From the NCBI GenBank assembly GCA_008692225.1, contig VICG01000008.1, forward strand, positions 1,127,001 through 1,191,000: 64,000 bases of DNA, written 5' to 3'. The position numbers were made by a program, and so were the translations under genes. Below, piece after piece: positions 50,071-61,799 of this stretch. This DNA comes from Monilinia fructicola. Its lineage: Eukaryota; Ascomycota; Leotiomycetes; Helotiales; Sclerotiniaceae. The notes under the pieces were generated by a model that worked only from the letters and a program-made list of their open reading frames with translations, was not told the origin of the DNA and did no database searches. Numbering within the stretch: position 1 is the first letter of the stretch; each line of letters starts with the position of its first letter.

Positions 50071-52593
50071 ATGGACGACTTTCTAGATACCTCTGGAATT
50101 GGTAAATACACCAGAGTGATCGTTCGCATATGCTAATTCTCGTAGATATGAACAACAATTCAAATCTTTCCATCTATATCCAATTGATTACCTTCAGAAA
50201 AGGATCTGCCGAGGAATTAGTCATTGATGTACCAGAAGGTTGCCAAGTCGAGACTGCTCGATGTCTATCTAAGCGCTTGAATTATCGGTTTCGTTATTCC
50301 TATGATACTCGCAAAGCGGTAATCACACGAAACTCGTCATTTCATAGCCTGGAGTTCCTAGACTTGAACGATTTTGAGACTGACGTGCAAGGATCGTTCT
50401 ACGATGAATATATTAATACAAGAGACACGGATATCGATGCGGAAATCTCTTCATACCAAGAATCTGTAATGACTCAACTAGAAATTTCTGGCGATTTTGA
50501 ACCATCTGGACAAAATGTTGGCTTCGCACATGAGCTTTTCTCTGACGGATCACTTAACTTGAACGCTGCTACATTTGACAATCTCATAAACGACTTTCAA
50601 AGTGAACACAATGGTGGTGATATATTATCAGATTGGATTGATCTAGTGAACATTGTGGATCAACATGACAACATGGATACCGAGATGCTTGATGTCGATA
50701 CATGTCAAGTGGAAGACAGTACCTTTGATAATGTTCTTGAATCATGCGAAGATATCCAATTACAAACAAAGCCTCCAGCTGGTATCGCAATCCAAAATCT
50801 CATAACTGATATCCCAGCACGGAGAGAATCATCTGTTGCTACCGTCGTAGTGTTGGATACACCAACACCTCGACCCCTTAGCCGCGTAGACTCGTTTCAG
50901 AGTATGCCGTTTGACAACTCGCAGTCACAAGAAATTGACATCATCGTCAATCCTGCTCTTTCTCGAAGCGAAGCTAGCGTAAGCAATACACCATCAAGCT
51001 ATCAGGAAGGTGTCTTTAGTTCGACGCCTGGTCTTTCGAGTGTACCAACAAATTATGGATCCTCACCTCGGCGAATGGGTCCATTGGACTCTGTTACCCG
51101 TGCCAAAGCAAATGCTGTGAAAGCCATAGGGGCATGCTGGAGGTGCAAATTTTTACGAAAGCCAGTGAGTCTGATGATTTATTATTTTATTTCTTAGAAA
51201 TGTTATTCAGGTGGCTGAATCTAATTGTTCTCATTATTTCATTGGCAAGGCCTGCTACAATGCTTGCGTAGCAAGAATTGCGAGATATCATTCGTGAATG
51301 GCTATGATAATAGGACTGCATACGGCAACGTCGGCGCAACGCAAAGAGAATCCCTCGTTTTCATTTGGGTTGATATATACCATTTAAATATGGGCAATGC
51401 AGACTCGACGCTAGATATCTATAATTGAATGGCTGATAACTCGTAGTGTGATGCTCAAACTCTTTGCAGTCGATGTATGGGGAAGCATAGTGGGCCATGG
51501 AATAGCATTGGGTGCAAGCGGGGCGATATCAAGAAGAGAATGCTTCCGATTTCGTTATGTCTTATGAAAAGCATCGGACCATTACATTCATCTGCAATAT
51601 CAGATAGGAGCAGACCCCAGATACATGCAAATGATTGCCACCTGGAGATTTACGAGCAACGCAAGAAAGATTTACTTCCAGGAATCATGAACGCTCCAAG
51701 CCCCACCAAAGTCGATGAGTTCTGTCGGAGTTTAGAAACTGGTAAACAGTTCCTTATTGGTCTCCAACCAAATCAACTACCATTGATGGAGAGGTTCAAA
51801 AAGATTGCACCGGCTGTTCTGAAACCTCTTAATGATTGTATCTTGACTACTCTCTGGGGACTTCTTGAATGTGAAAGTACCCAGAAAGCGATTCGCCCCT
51901 GGATGGGTTTACATAATGGAACCTTGGGAGATTTCATAATACTTCTAAATTCTGCGGCCGTATACCAAGCAAGTGTTGGGAGCTTAAGTAACAACGACTA
52001 TATGTGCTACAATCGGAGCTAATTTGAATATGCAGAATCAGTTGATTGCTTACTCACTGACGTGTCTTCGCACTTGCATCGAAGCTCTACACGTCAATGA
52101 GTTAGTAGGCTTGGAAGGCTCACATGAAGCATGCGAAGCGTCCATTTGTAAGGTCGATTGCATAAAAGATGTCGAATTACAGCTAGAGCAATACCTAGAC
52201 GAGCTATCTCGAGTAATCTTCCTGAAAGAAAACATGCGGAGTCGAATCTGGTGGCTATCGGTATTCTATAGCCTTTGCATTCAAGGTGTCATTCGACAAG
52301 CATTGATATTATTATCTTCCAATGACGAAGAAGTACGCTCCACACAATATCTACAAATCGCGGTCCGATTATTCACTGTGAGTTCCGGTACCTATGATCC
52401 ATTGATTCGAGACTGGTCTTCCGAATCTACAGCTTCATCCCTAAAAGACGGGCCAAGTGTTGAGGATTATCAAGATGCTCAATTGGCTGTTAAGCAATCC
52501 GATTGGAGGCTTGGGGGTATTGAAAAATCGGCCAATTATCTAATGAAACTGTTTGAAGACACTGGAGGTATCCTGGCGGAACCTACCCCGTGA
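50071..52593 (+). CDS. Zn(II)2Cys6-like fungal transcription-factor-type protein, 706 aa
   Basis: Four exons join in phase: 50071-50101, 50146-51164, 51447-51959 and 52036-52593. The start MDDFLDTSGI is supported by a clean 44-nt intron (GTAAAT...CGTAG). Residues about 11-360 are acidic and Ser/Thr-rich, then ANAVKAIGACWRCKFLRKP is followed across the intron by CDAQTLCSRC and SIGCKRG. The Cys spacing is C-X2-C-X6-C-X5-C-X2-C-X12-C, close to the binuclear zinc cluster. It sits mid-protein, as in a known fungal subgroup, rather than at the N-terminus. The C-terminal half is helical (LTCLRTCIEALHVNELVGLE; MRSRIWWLSVFYSLCIQGVI). Probably nuclear; targets unknown. Confidence 0.75.
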
Positions 52594-53439
52594 TGAACCT
52601 GCAGATTTCACAGTTCCACTCTAACCTTATCATATTACAAGTACACTGGACACATTAACTAGTGCTTAAATTGGCTGCGCGTCACTGAGACCATCATCTG
52701 ATATATATGGGGTGTTTCGAGAAGGTTTGTATACAGGAGGAGCGATTTGGTCGCTTAATTCTCAGGGGATATATGCGAATACCCCTTTTCGTTTAACAGG
52801 GCATTGGGTGATATGAGATCTGCATATTCATGATTGCATGATAGGCGCTAAAGGTTACATACATAACATAGACATGAATGAAATGAGCTACGAAACATGG
52901 CATGCGTTTGGCATTTGGCGTACGTCGCGTTGGAGAATGAATCCACACGTAATATGGATACTGTAAAGTATACACCCGGTGAGCTTTCAGAAAACCTTGA
53001 TTCTTGCATTGGGTCTCTTGCTTTTGTATTTCTGGTGATTCCCTCCAAATACTAGGCCCGAGAGAACTTTATAAGAGCTTGTAGTCCCTGGTGTGTTTCC
53101 AGAGAGGCTTTATCGACCGAAGAAACCTCATCTCGTCTAATTTTCATTCACTCATTCGTTTTCGAATTGCCCGTACAAGCAAGAAGTTAATTAAGCAGAG
53201 TGGGGTGAAGTGAAGTATCTCATTATCATCAAATCATCTTGGAGAGGAGTCTCGTGCGTCGTATCTCACTCATCTAATCTAAGACCAATCCAAAGGTCCA
53301 ACCACACTGCTGTAAATCTTTTGCTTGAAACTCCCAACTCCTTGTTTCTTATACACGTACTCATACACACATATCCTGAACGCTTTTTATACAAGTATCT
53401 GTCACCGACAATCGGCCGAGCATCTATGAGGGCCTTTCT
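52594..53439. other. Convergent intergenic region
   Basis: This lies between the zinc-cluster gene (plus) and MRS2 (minus). No gene is supportable. Confidence 0.5.
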
Positions 53440-55356
53440 CTATATATCAGTCGCAACATCTGGCCCCTTTTTTGCATGACCATGACCATGACCATGACCA
53501 TGGCCATGTCCCGCACCCCTCGCCACAGATGCAGCCTTCTTCTCCGCGTGGGCAGTAGCTTGCGCATGAGTTGCAGCCAGGGTGTGATGAATGGATTTCC
53601 TGTGTTCCAGCACCTTTGCCCTAACCTCTTCCATCGCACTTCCCCTCTCTTCTTTCAATCTTCTGCCCCTATCCCTCCTCCCTTTGTCCATTTCCAGCGC
53701 CTTCGCTTCATCCTCCGCCACTCTCCAATTGCGACCTCGCATCCCACTTTCTCCCCACATACTAACTCGTTGAACTTTCTTCAGTTTAGAGATTCCATAA
53801 AACCATACGACTGCAGCAAAGATTCCGCACCATGCTGATACGCCTAGGAAGCCAAAGTCTGATTCTTCGATGTGATTCTTTAAGTTCATGCCATAGAGGG
53901 CAGCGATGAATGCGCCAGAACCCATGCCGAGTGTACCAATAGATATTTTGAGTTCGAGAAGCATGAGAGAATTGCGATTTGCGTCGAGAATGGCTTTGAC
54001 TCTGTAGATTGCCTGGTTAGTATATGTTAAATTGGGGCCAAAGCAAGGATCATGGCATACATTTCTTCAGTATTTCTAATGTTAGAAACTAAATTCCCAG
54101 ACTCTTGAACAATTTCGTCGCAAAGCTTGTGGTAAGATTCCAACAACATCTCAACTTCGGTATGATCATCCTCTCCTCTCTTCAAATCATGGTCCTTTTC
54201 GGTAAGATACATAGCAGCCAAATCATCGTCCGCTTCCAGTAGCTCATCAATCGAATCCCTGACCAGTTTCGCCTTTTGTTCAAATGTGCCGAGCTTCTTG
54301 GAGTAAATAAGGAGGTAGCGGAGTTTGTCTCGATCGATATCCTCTTCTAACTCTTTCAGGACTCTGACGACGGGTTCCCGGACTGTCTCGAATTCCTTTT
54401 CCAGGCCAGATGTGACAGATATTAAGACAGCTTCGAGGGCGCGAAATTCGTATGGAAGGCCACCCGCTGATGGGGAAGTTTGCTTCTGGCGGAGCTTCCC
54501 TTCTAAATCATACATGAAAAGGGACTGTGTATATGAATCGGTAGAGCCATAAGCATCGAAAATCAAAACTCTGTTAGATTTTATAAGGACCCGAAGATGG
54601 AGAAGATTGATGAGAATGGCTGAAGGACGAACAAGAATATGCGGCAGAGTACTAGAATCGATTTTCCGGAGATCTCGAGGAAGTAGCCCATACTATATGC
54701 AAGTCAGTAATGGCCGACCCAAAAAGTCTGCAAGGAAAGATGTCATGCCCCACCTTAGCAATAAGCTCGCTTTTCTTGAATTCCCCGTTTACAAGAACCA
54801 CATTCCCATTTTCATCCAGTTCTGTGCATCGCAGGCGGGGCTCGCTGGCTGCCTTCACGGATACGGAACGTCCTAGACTAAACACATCTATATCTCTTCC
54901 TTCCTCACTGAAACTTGGTAGGTCGTCTGGTTGTAACGGATTTCCGCCCCTCTTCGAAGACCAAAGCTTGAACGGCCATTTTCTTGCGCCCGTAGATATT
55001 CTGCGACTTGTCTGCAAGCAATTCTGAGTCGCGAGCTTCTTACTGAATACAGTAGCCCTTCTCGGTTGAGAGGAGTTGGACGTCGAATTCGAGGTGGCCA
55101 ATCGCGGTCCCAAGAAATCAAGATTCAGCAATCCAATTTCGACACTTGCACTACGAGGTAGTGAAGTTGACAGTGATCTTTGACATGATCTTGAAGGATA
55201 AATATGTCCTACGCCAGCAGCCGTGACATGCGGTGCATGATCGAAAAAATAGCCCGGTCGAGGGTTTGGATTGAAAAAACAAATGCCTTCGGATTGTGCC
55301 CGCAGAAATCTCAATAAAGATTCTGATGGTACAGGATTATGTAGAGGAGACCGCAT
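53440..55356 (-). CDS. MRS2: Mitochondrial inner-membrane magnesium transporter
   Basis: CorA-type Mg2+ channel of the MRS2/LPE10 family. Three exons (55356-54754, 54692-54061, 54001-53440) close in phase to 598 aa. The N-terminus is Arg/Ser-rich with no acidic residues early, fitting a mitochondrial presequence. The core has YGLLPRDLRKIDSST, then coiled regions LPYEFRALEAVLISVTSGLE and NTEEIVKAILDANRNSLM. The signature motif YGMNLKNHIEES lies between two membrane helices (GTLGMGSGAFIAALYGMN and GVSAWCGIFAAVVWFYGI). The matrix-facing tail is charged and ends in six Gly-His pairs before KKGPDVATDI. The terminal intron acceptor was chosen at CTACAG because it restores the family reading EEIVKAILDANRNS. 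Confidence 0.93.
53474..53510 (-). repeat. Hexanucleotide repeat coding Gly-His
   Basis: CATGAC/CATGGC units on plus encode the Gly-His tail of MRS2 on minus. It is a plausible site of length variation between strains. Confidence 0.8.
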
Positions 55357-55662
55357 AGCAGCTTAAAAAGAGCCAGTACAATCGTCTACAAATTACTTGC
55401 TGCTTCATGAGCCTTGTCTTTAAGCCGTCTATTCGTTTGTTCAAAATATATCCAAAATATATTTCTATCAAAAAAGCTTGGACTACATAATCATGATCAC
55501 GTGCACTGTGCCTATTTGCAAGCAAGAGGGAGTGAAGTTCGGGCAGGCAATCTCAATATGAACTTGGGGGGTTATGATTTGTATTCGATTAATATTGAAT
55601 CATAGTTGCTATCAATTATATATGTAGTGAAATGGTATAGTAGCGTTATACAAATATGCCTT

Positions 55663-57007
55663 TCACCAGGCAATGAATTCCTCAATTAGTTTAAGCTTCT
55701 CAACATCGTTCTCATCTTCATGACTATTTCTGAACTGGACAATTCCCTCGATTCTTTGGGATGAGTGGTCTAAGTGTTCGGAACCAATATAGCATATCAT
55801 CACCATCATGGATGTGAAATGCCTGCTTGCGTCTGCATTTTCCAATGTATATTGGATGATATCATTATCAAGCTTGCACTCCACGCCTGCCAACAACAGC
55901 AGGTGCATTACTTCAATCCTACACTCTCTGACGGCATTCTTATATCCAATTATAGCTGCCTAGATTCTTGTTAGCCAGAAGTTTATCATACGGATAGCCC
56001 ATTGAGAAGAATACCTCGCCGCTAGTTGACGTGAGCCAATCAATGCGTACTCCGCCCATGACTAGCCAAAATAAGAACCTGACGGCCTCCTCATCCCATG
56101 GGCCCATCAACAGCGTATGGGGTATTTCTGTGTCTCTAGGCAGGTTTACATAGGTCGGAATGCTCATATTTCTAAGATGTTGGACTTCCTCATGCAGATT
56201 CGAGGCTTGCGTCATCCTCTCAAGGACATAACGATATTTTGCAAAGTCATTCTCGAGTAACTCAGCTGCCGAAACAGTCTTTGGGTCAACATTTCCTATA
56301 CCGGTTTCAAAGCCATATCGATAATGCTGGTCCCACATCCCTTGTGTAATAGAGATGGGGAATGGTAGTTCTTGTGAATACTTCCGAACCCATAGATCTC
56401 GGCTTCGGAGTAGTACTGGCAACCTTGCCCAACGGTATTTCAAGATTTCAGACTATGTATACATCGTCAGTCGGCTCAAAATCATACATAAGGCCTAAGC
56501 TTTACCTGTAAGCTACTGTCAACACCAGCATAACCCTTTTCTGAATCAGGATTAATAATTTTTCCGTGCCACGCATCCCAGATTGGACCAAAAGCAGCAG
56601 TAATAGTTTTGCTAAAGACAGGCTCGCTACTTAGCTTTCCTCCTATAACAGGACTACATGCTGGCAAACTCAAGTTCAAGCAATAGAGGAAAATTGTCTC
56701 AAGAAGTTCCGTGGGCAATTTCTCGAGTTGCGACATCTTACGCTTCGATTTGATATTCTTCATAGTGCGCGTTTTTGGTTCTCGGGGCGCCGAGGACAAA
56801 GATTGCGATGTATGTGACATGAGTTTTGAAGATTTTAGTTTGAGTGGCCTGCCGCGAGGTCGTTTCTATAGCCTCGAGTTAGCTGAATTGGTTCAGTATA
56901 TGTGCTTGGGTTATAGTAACTTATACCTGAATCTTCCTTGCTAGAACGGCAGCTTTACTCGAATCTCGAGTATTCTTACCCGGTATCTTAATTGGTGTTC
57001 CAGCCAT
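55663..57007 (-). CDS. F-box-like protein with N-terminal AT-hook
   Basis: Exon 1 (57007-56927) starts MAGTPIKIPGKNTRDSSKAA. Exon 2 (56865-56516) opens with KRPRGRPLKLKS, an AT-hook core (R-G-R-P), and goes on to KMSQLEKLPTELLETIFLYC, an F-box-like motif. Exon 3 begins at 56452 with SEILKYRWARLPVLLRSRDL and runs through MGPWDEEAVRFLFWLVMGGV. Introns are GTATAA...TATAG and GTAAAG...CATAG, in phase. Near 55964 the frame must drop one G to continue into AAIIGYKNAVRECRIEVMHL, the last 90 or so residues, where the protein ends at 55663. F-box proteins recruit substrates to SCF ubiquitin ligases. The AT-hook suggests chromatin association, but both roles are inferred. Confidence 0.65.
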
Positions 57008-57410
57008 TGTATAGCAGAAGGCAATAGTGGTAAGCAATGAGTCCCTAGGTGTTCTTGGTTCTGTATGATTGAAGCAAGGCTATGATGCAAGACTACCCAG
57101 CTAGTATTCTACTAGAGTAGTAGAGAGTACGGAGTACTCGAGTAAGGTACATAGAACATCAAGTTTGTCTTACCGCTTTTGTTCTGCCGCATCTATTGAT
57201 CTGCAATTGCCAAAGCGGTGTAAAGCCGCATCATGCCCCATTTGCTCGCGATTCATACCTTTCATCATCATCAACAATAACGTGGAACTAAATGAACTAA
57301 ACAAACTAAATGCACTATTATCTGGTACTGTAGTTGTTTTTGAGTAAGTTCCATTCCTGTTTGTAAAAGAGCTTCGCCCACATACATATCAATTCTTCAC
57401 CTCTCCAACC
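57008..57410. other. Divergent intergenic region
   Basis: Lies between two outward-facing genes. An ACTCGAGT palindrome is present near 57137. No gene. Confidence 0.4.
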
Positions 57411-58271
57411 ATGTCAGCCCAATTTCCTTCGGAGGCTTCAACCTCCAACCATGGTGTTCTATCTACAATGAGGCAAAGCTGCCCTCCCAAGAGCTTCCCC
57501 TTCATTGCATTACCTCCAGAAGTCCGCATTGAAATCTATCGGTATATTTGCCTGGATATCCACACGAAAGCATGCGAGCCCAGCAGGGAGTCTTCCTGGC
57601 AATGTCCAAACAAATGCAATACACGACTCCTGTGCCTCAGCAAACGAGTTCGCTTTGAAGTTCTACGTTTCGCCCTCGGCACCAATTACTTGCACTTTCC
57701 ACGGCAATGTGAAAAATCGGGTCTACCATTGTCACGTCAATATGAAGCATCGATAGATACTTTTCAGTTCATCCACAATCTTGGATCTGAAAAGGTCAAG
57801 TACATCAAACGGATATTCATGTCATGGGATCTCCACAGAGAATGCTCGCCATCCGATATCGAGAAGCTTTTCGGGGATTTAAATACTGTTGGTGCACAGA
57901 TTGAGGAAGTTCATCTTAGGACTAGATTTAGGTCACCTTTGGGTTGTTTAGAAAAGCTACTCATTCCTCCGGAATTCCTTAAATACCTCCCTTCGTTACG
58001 AATTCTCACTGTGATAAAAATGTTTCGCAATCTTCTACCGTTGGCAGAATCAAAAATGCACTTCGACTCGCTTAATATCGAGCTTCAGAATATAGCAACG
58101 AAGGAAAGACGAGACCTGACACATACTATTTCATTTCTGGATATGTTTGAAATGGAAAACAAGTGGGAATTTGGAGACAGACGGCTAGACGGAACGGATC
58201 CGGTCATCGCAGAGGTTCATCACGCATTGGTTTACGAAGTGAGCGAACCTTTTCCTCTGGCAACACGATAA
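57411..58271 (+). CDS. F-box-like hypothetical protein, 286 aa
   Basis: Single intact exon. After a Ser-rich start comes FPFIALPPEVRIEIYRYICL, the F-box-like helix pattern common in large ascomycete families of unknown function. Further on are TRLLCLSKRVRFEVLRFALG, with the usual second helix, and LEKLLIPPEFLKYLPSLRIL. There is no signal peptide or membrane helix. Cys-rich segment WQCPNKCNTRLLC is notable. It is divergent from the AT-hook/F-box gene; whether the two are related is unclear. Confidence 0.7.
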   Translation: MSAQFPSEASTSNHGVLSTMRQSCPPKSFPFIALPPEVRIEIYRYICLDIHTKACEPSRESSWQCPNKCNTRLLCLSKRVRFEVLRFALGTNYLHFPRQCEKSGLPLSRQYEASIDTFQFIHNLGSEKVKYIKRIFMSWDLHRECSPSDIEKLFGDLNTVGAQIEEVHLRTRFRSPLGCLEKLLIPPEFLKYLPSLRILTVIKMFRNLLPLAESKMHFDSLNIELQNIATKERRDLTHTISFLDMFEMENKWEFGDRRLDGTDPVIAEVHHALVYEVSEPFPLATR

Positions 58272-58514
58272 GTAAACGTTCTCTGGTTTTCGGATTCCAT
58301 TTGAAGGGCACATACTGTTGGATATATGCTGGATACAAGGTCGCAGCAGATTAGCTATATTCCAGCAAAGTTGATTTTGGGTAACCATAAAACAATAATG
58401 TAATTTTAGTATTCCTCTACCTACAAGTCTTTCACACAATAACCTACACCATGAATTCAAGGAATTTTCCATAAATTGATAATTCGTCGATTTACTTGCA
58501 CCGTGATGATAACA

Positions 58515-58979
58515 TCATGAGCTGTGGAGATACCCCGCCTCGGAAAACGAGATCCAACGCCCTATACATCTAAACGTATCCGAGAGTTTTACAGAACGCC
58601 TCACGCCTAACACACCCTTCAAATTATGTCCATGGCGGAAAAATACTTGGGTCCCAAGCGGCAGTAGTCTCTCGATTTTGATGTATATTGGATCAATGAT
58701 GAAGTCTAAAGGCTCATTGCCAATACTTCCGTCTAGCCCTACAATTGTGAACCTAAATTTAGATATTAAACCGTGAATGTCTAGTTCGCTCTCGAATATC
58801 TCATAACTCGCATCTTGTCCGTTCATAGTCAACTCTTTAATGTCCAGCCTGGATTTGAGCTTTAACCCCCCCCCCCCTTCCCCCGTCATACCTGATATAT
58901 TGCACATTCTCTCCGTCTCATGTATACTACCCAGCATCAGAACTAAAGTCAAACAAAAAAGTAGATTAAAAAATTCCAA
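58515..58979 (-). CDS. Doubtful 154-codon open frame
   Basis: The frame begins MEFFNLLFCLTLVLML-like, which could be a signal peptide, but the first codon is TTG and an ATG occurs only later. It contains a poly-C tract (58866-58877 on plus) reading as Gly. It lies directly upstream of and divergent from the esterase ATG at 58980, so it may be promoter DNA. No domain recognised. Confidence 0.2.
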   Translation of the reverse strand: MEFFNLLFCLTLVLMLGSIHETERMCNISGMTGEGGGGLKLKSRLDIKELTMNGQDASYEIFESELDIHGLISKFRFTIVGLDGSIGNEPLDFIIDPIYIKIERLLPLGTQVFFRHGHNLKGVLGVRRSVKLSDTFRCIGRWISFSEAGYLHSS

Positions 58980-60156
58980 ATGTTTTCAAATTCCAACAAA
59001 ATCAACACCATACCCACCCGTCTAATCCTCACCCATCCACCCCCCCTCCACCCAGCCTGGACCTCCCACATCCCATCTCTCCCAGCCCCACCTCCCAGCC
59101 CCTCCCCCCTCGCCCGCAAATCTACTTACCGACAAAACTGCCTCGCCCAAAACACCCACCTCCTCACCACCACCCTCACCCACCTCACCCAAAACCTCCT
59201 CCAAACCTCCTCTTCCATCCCCTCCCCAGCCGGCCACTCAATCCCCACCCGCCTCTACACGCCTTCCCAGCTCTCTCACCCCGACTCCGCACCCTTGATC
59301 GTGTATTTCCACGGCGGCGGCCTCTTCGTAGGGGATCTCGATTCCGAAGATATAACATGTCGCGGCCTCTCGCTGTCGCTGCACATGCCACTCCTCTCGA
59401 TTTCCTACCGACTGCTCCCCGATTACAGCGCCGATGACGCGGTGTCCGATGCGCTGTCGTCTTTCGCTTACCTGGCTGCGGCTTTTCCGAATCGGAAGTT
59501 CGTCCTGGTGGGAAGTTCGAGCGGGGGGCAGCTAGCGTCGACGGTTGCTTTGACGCAGCTTCAAGAAGGGGGAGGGAGGGCGAGGATATTGGGTGTTGTA
59601 TTTGAGATGCCCGGTGACGTGTGATGCTACAGGTAACGGGACGGGTATACCTGAGGAATGGAGGAATATACATACGAGTATGAACGAGGATTTCTATACG
59701 GGGATTTTGGATAAAGCGGCGGTCACGAGGGAGAATAGAGTGAAAGAGTACATGATGCCTTTGGAAATGTTGGCAGGAATGCCAAAGCCTACTGGCGTAC
59801 CGGAACTGGAGGGGGTATCTCAGCTTGCAGTGACGTCTAAAGTTGAAGAGGTCAAGACAAAGTGGTTCATACAGCTTTGTACTAATGATATTTATTATTC
59901 TGATGGGATTTGTCTCGGGCTTGGGTTAAGGGAGAGGGGATATATTGTGAAGATGAGAGTGGAAGTAGGATGGCCGCATACTTTTTGGTTGAAAGGAATG
60001 GTGTTAAAGGAAGCTCAAGAGGCCGAGAGAGAGTTGGTGAATGGTGCAAAGTGGGCCTTGCGTGGGTTAAATGGTCGGAAAGATGCTGATGCTGAAGAGA
60101 TTGGGGCGCGGGGAGCAACGAATTGGGTGGACTGGAGTGAGGAAGCCAATTTGTAA
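58980..60156 (+). CDS. Alpha/beta hydrolase-3 family esterase/lipase, frame broken by one base
   Basis: Hormone-sensitive-lipase-type esterase, probably cytosolic and acting on short-chain esters or lactones. The oxyanion motif is YFHGGGLFVGDLDSEDI. The nucleophile elbow is FVLVGSSSGGQLASTVALTQ. Distal parts are VTCDATGNGTGIPEEWRN, the acid-residue region WFIQLCTNDIYYSDG and the His region VGWPHTFWLKGM. The N-terminal part is Pro/Ser/Thr-rich. The first frame ends at TGA 59622-59624, and the second starts near 59593. Reading two T instead of three at 59601-59603 gives GVVLRCPVTCDATGN, typical of the family, and one continuous protein of about 390 aa. No intron is needed. Confidence 0.88.
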
Positions 60157-60521
60157 AGAGTGTTTGAGGGCAATGGAAATATTAGTACTTGTGTATAGTT
60201 GAGTAACTCGACCGTCAAACACTCGTGTAGCTGAACATGAGGCTTCTTTTTCCAATCGCCAGTTTTTGCGACCCCAGAATTGATGAATATCATATACACG
60301 CAGTCCCAAAGCCTCAAAGGCTTAATTCGACGAAATGTTAATAACAGCATTCGACCATAATAGCAAGTTCATCAGTACTTCAGAGAGTTGAGGAAACAAT
60401 ATCATGATTAGCCAACTTGGCGTGTGAACGATCAACCAATATGATCTTGTTTCTTCCACCACTGGTCCCTATCTACAATAGTACAGGTAACAAAGAAAAG
60501 GGAAGCTCAAATTTATTCCAT
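60157..60521. terminator. Convergent 3' ends of esterase and ATP7
   Basis: 365 bases separate the two stop codons, and they must hold both transcript ends. No gene. No strong hairpin was noted. Confidence 0.3.
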
Positions 60522-61343
60522 TTAAAGCATAGAAAGGTCGCCGAATTTCTCCTGTAAATGTATCAGTGGCTGCATCATCCCAAATCACAAATATATTATA
60601 TGTTGAACGTACCTTGTAACCTGGAACACCCCAGCGACCCTTGGAAACGAGTTGAGCAGTCTTCTCGTCGATATCTGGGCGAGCAGCAGCAACTTCGTCC
60701 TATCAAGACACATCACGAATTAGCCAACTCCATTTCTTCCCTTTCCCGTTCCCCTCCTCTTTCCACAATCGATACATACCACAGTCAAATCCTCGAAAGG
60801 TCTAGCCTCCTCGATATTCTTCAATGTCGCTTGCAAGTCCTTCAACTCCAAATCCACTCTGCCCTTGGTCTCCTCTGCGTTCTTGATAGCCTGTGCCTCA
60901 AAAGTCTCAATTGCCTTGATCTGTCTGGCTACATCATATGTTGCTGGCTTGAATGTAGAGAAGTACTTCTCGATTTCATCGACAACGGCGGTGTTCTTAA
61001 GAAGCGACCTGTAGTGTGCAAAGTCTACTTTGGTGGGTTGCTCAGAGAGAGCTTGCACACGACGTCGGGCATCTTCGTTGCGCTTCTTGAAGGCTTGGAG
61101 GGAGGTTGCAGTGGCTCCCTTGAGTCCGAGGGATTGGGTAACTTTGGCCCAGTCAAGTTTGAGGGCTGCGCTGCGCTATAGGGAGAAGAGTGGTTAGTAA
61201 GGACTCAATGATGGCGAGGTAAGGCAAGTATTCGGAATTCTTCGGAGGGGTGCAAAGTTTGCACGACAGCGAGATCTAGGAATAAAGCTCGAGTTATGGC
61301 GATGGGGCTTCAATTAAGAGAATTGACTTACTCCGGCTGCCAT
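60522..61343 (-). CDS. ATP7: Mitochondrial F1Fo ATP synthase subunit d
   Basis: Part of the peripheral stalk of ATP synthase in the inner membrane. Four exons: 61343-61332 (just MAAG), 61175-60780, 60699-60613 and 60551-60522. All are in phase and give 174 aa, the usual length. Joining exon 1 to exon 2 gives [20 protein letters not shown], the conserved fungal start. Then come [20 protein letters not shown], the stalk helices [20 protein letters not shown], and [19 protein letters not shown] at the end. The tiny first exon followed by a 156-nt intron is the notable feature of gene structure. Confidence 0.95.
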
Positions 61344-61799
61344 TGTGAAGGTGTTGATACGATTAGGGAGTGGAGAACTAAGGTTTGTTGACTTCGTCGT
61401 CAAAATGCTGCAAGTCTCGGTTCGAGCTAGAAAATGCACAATCACGTGATATTACCCCAATAGTCGGATGAAGAGTCTCGAAAACCTTTGAAGTAGATCA
61501 AGGTCAATTCTTGGAGATTTATTACAGTATATTGTATCGCCCATTGAAAACTGTTAGATGACGACTAGATAATTAGGGTGTTGGTTTTACTACGTTGCGA
61601 GGAGGAATATTTCACGACGTTGAGTGCATTTATACATGTTGAGGTGGCATAGAATCGAATTGAAGTAGCACTATCTAGCACTCTGGAATTCAATCAGGCA
61701 TGTACGTTATTGTATATCCACGTTATACCATTACCATCCATCCATACAACGTCAGACTCGAATAGAACTGTATAGACATCCAGCTAAACCGGCTTAGAA

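Noticed and set aside
59185..59673. 162-codon minus-strand frame
   Set aside because: Antisense to the esterase HGGG and GSSSG regions; Arg-rich because of GC-rich coding on the other strand.
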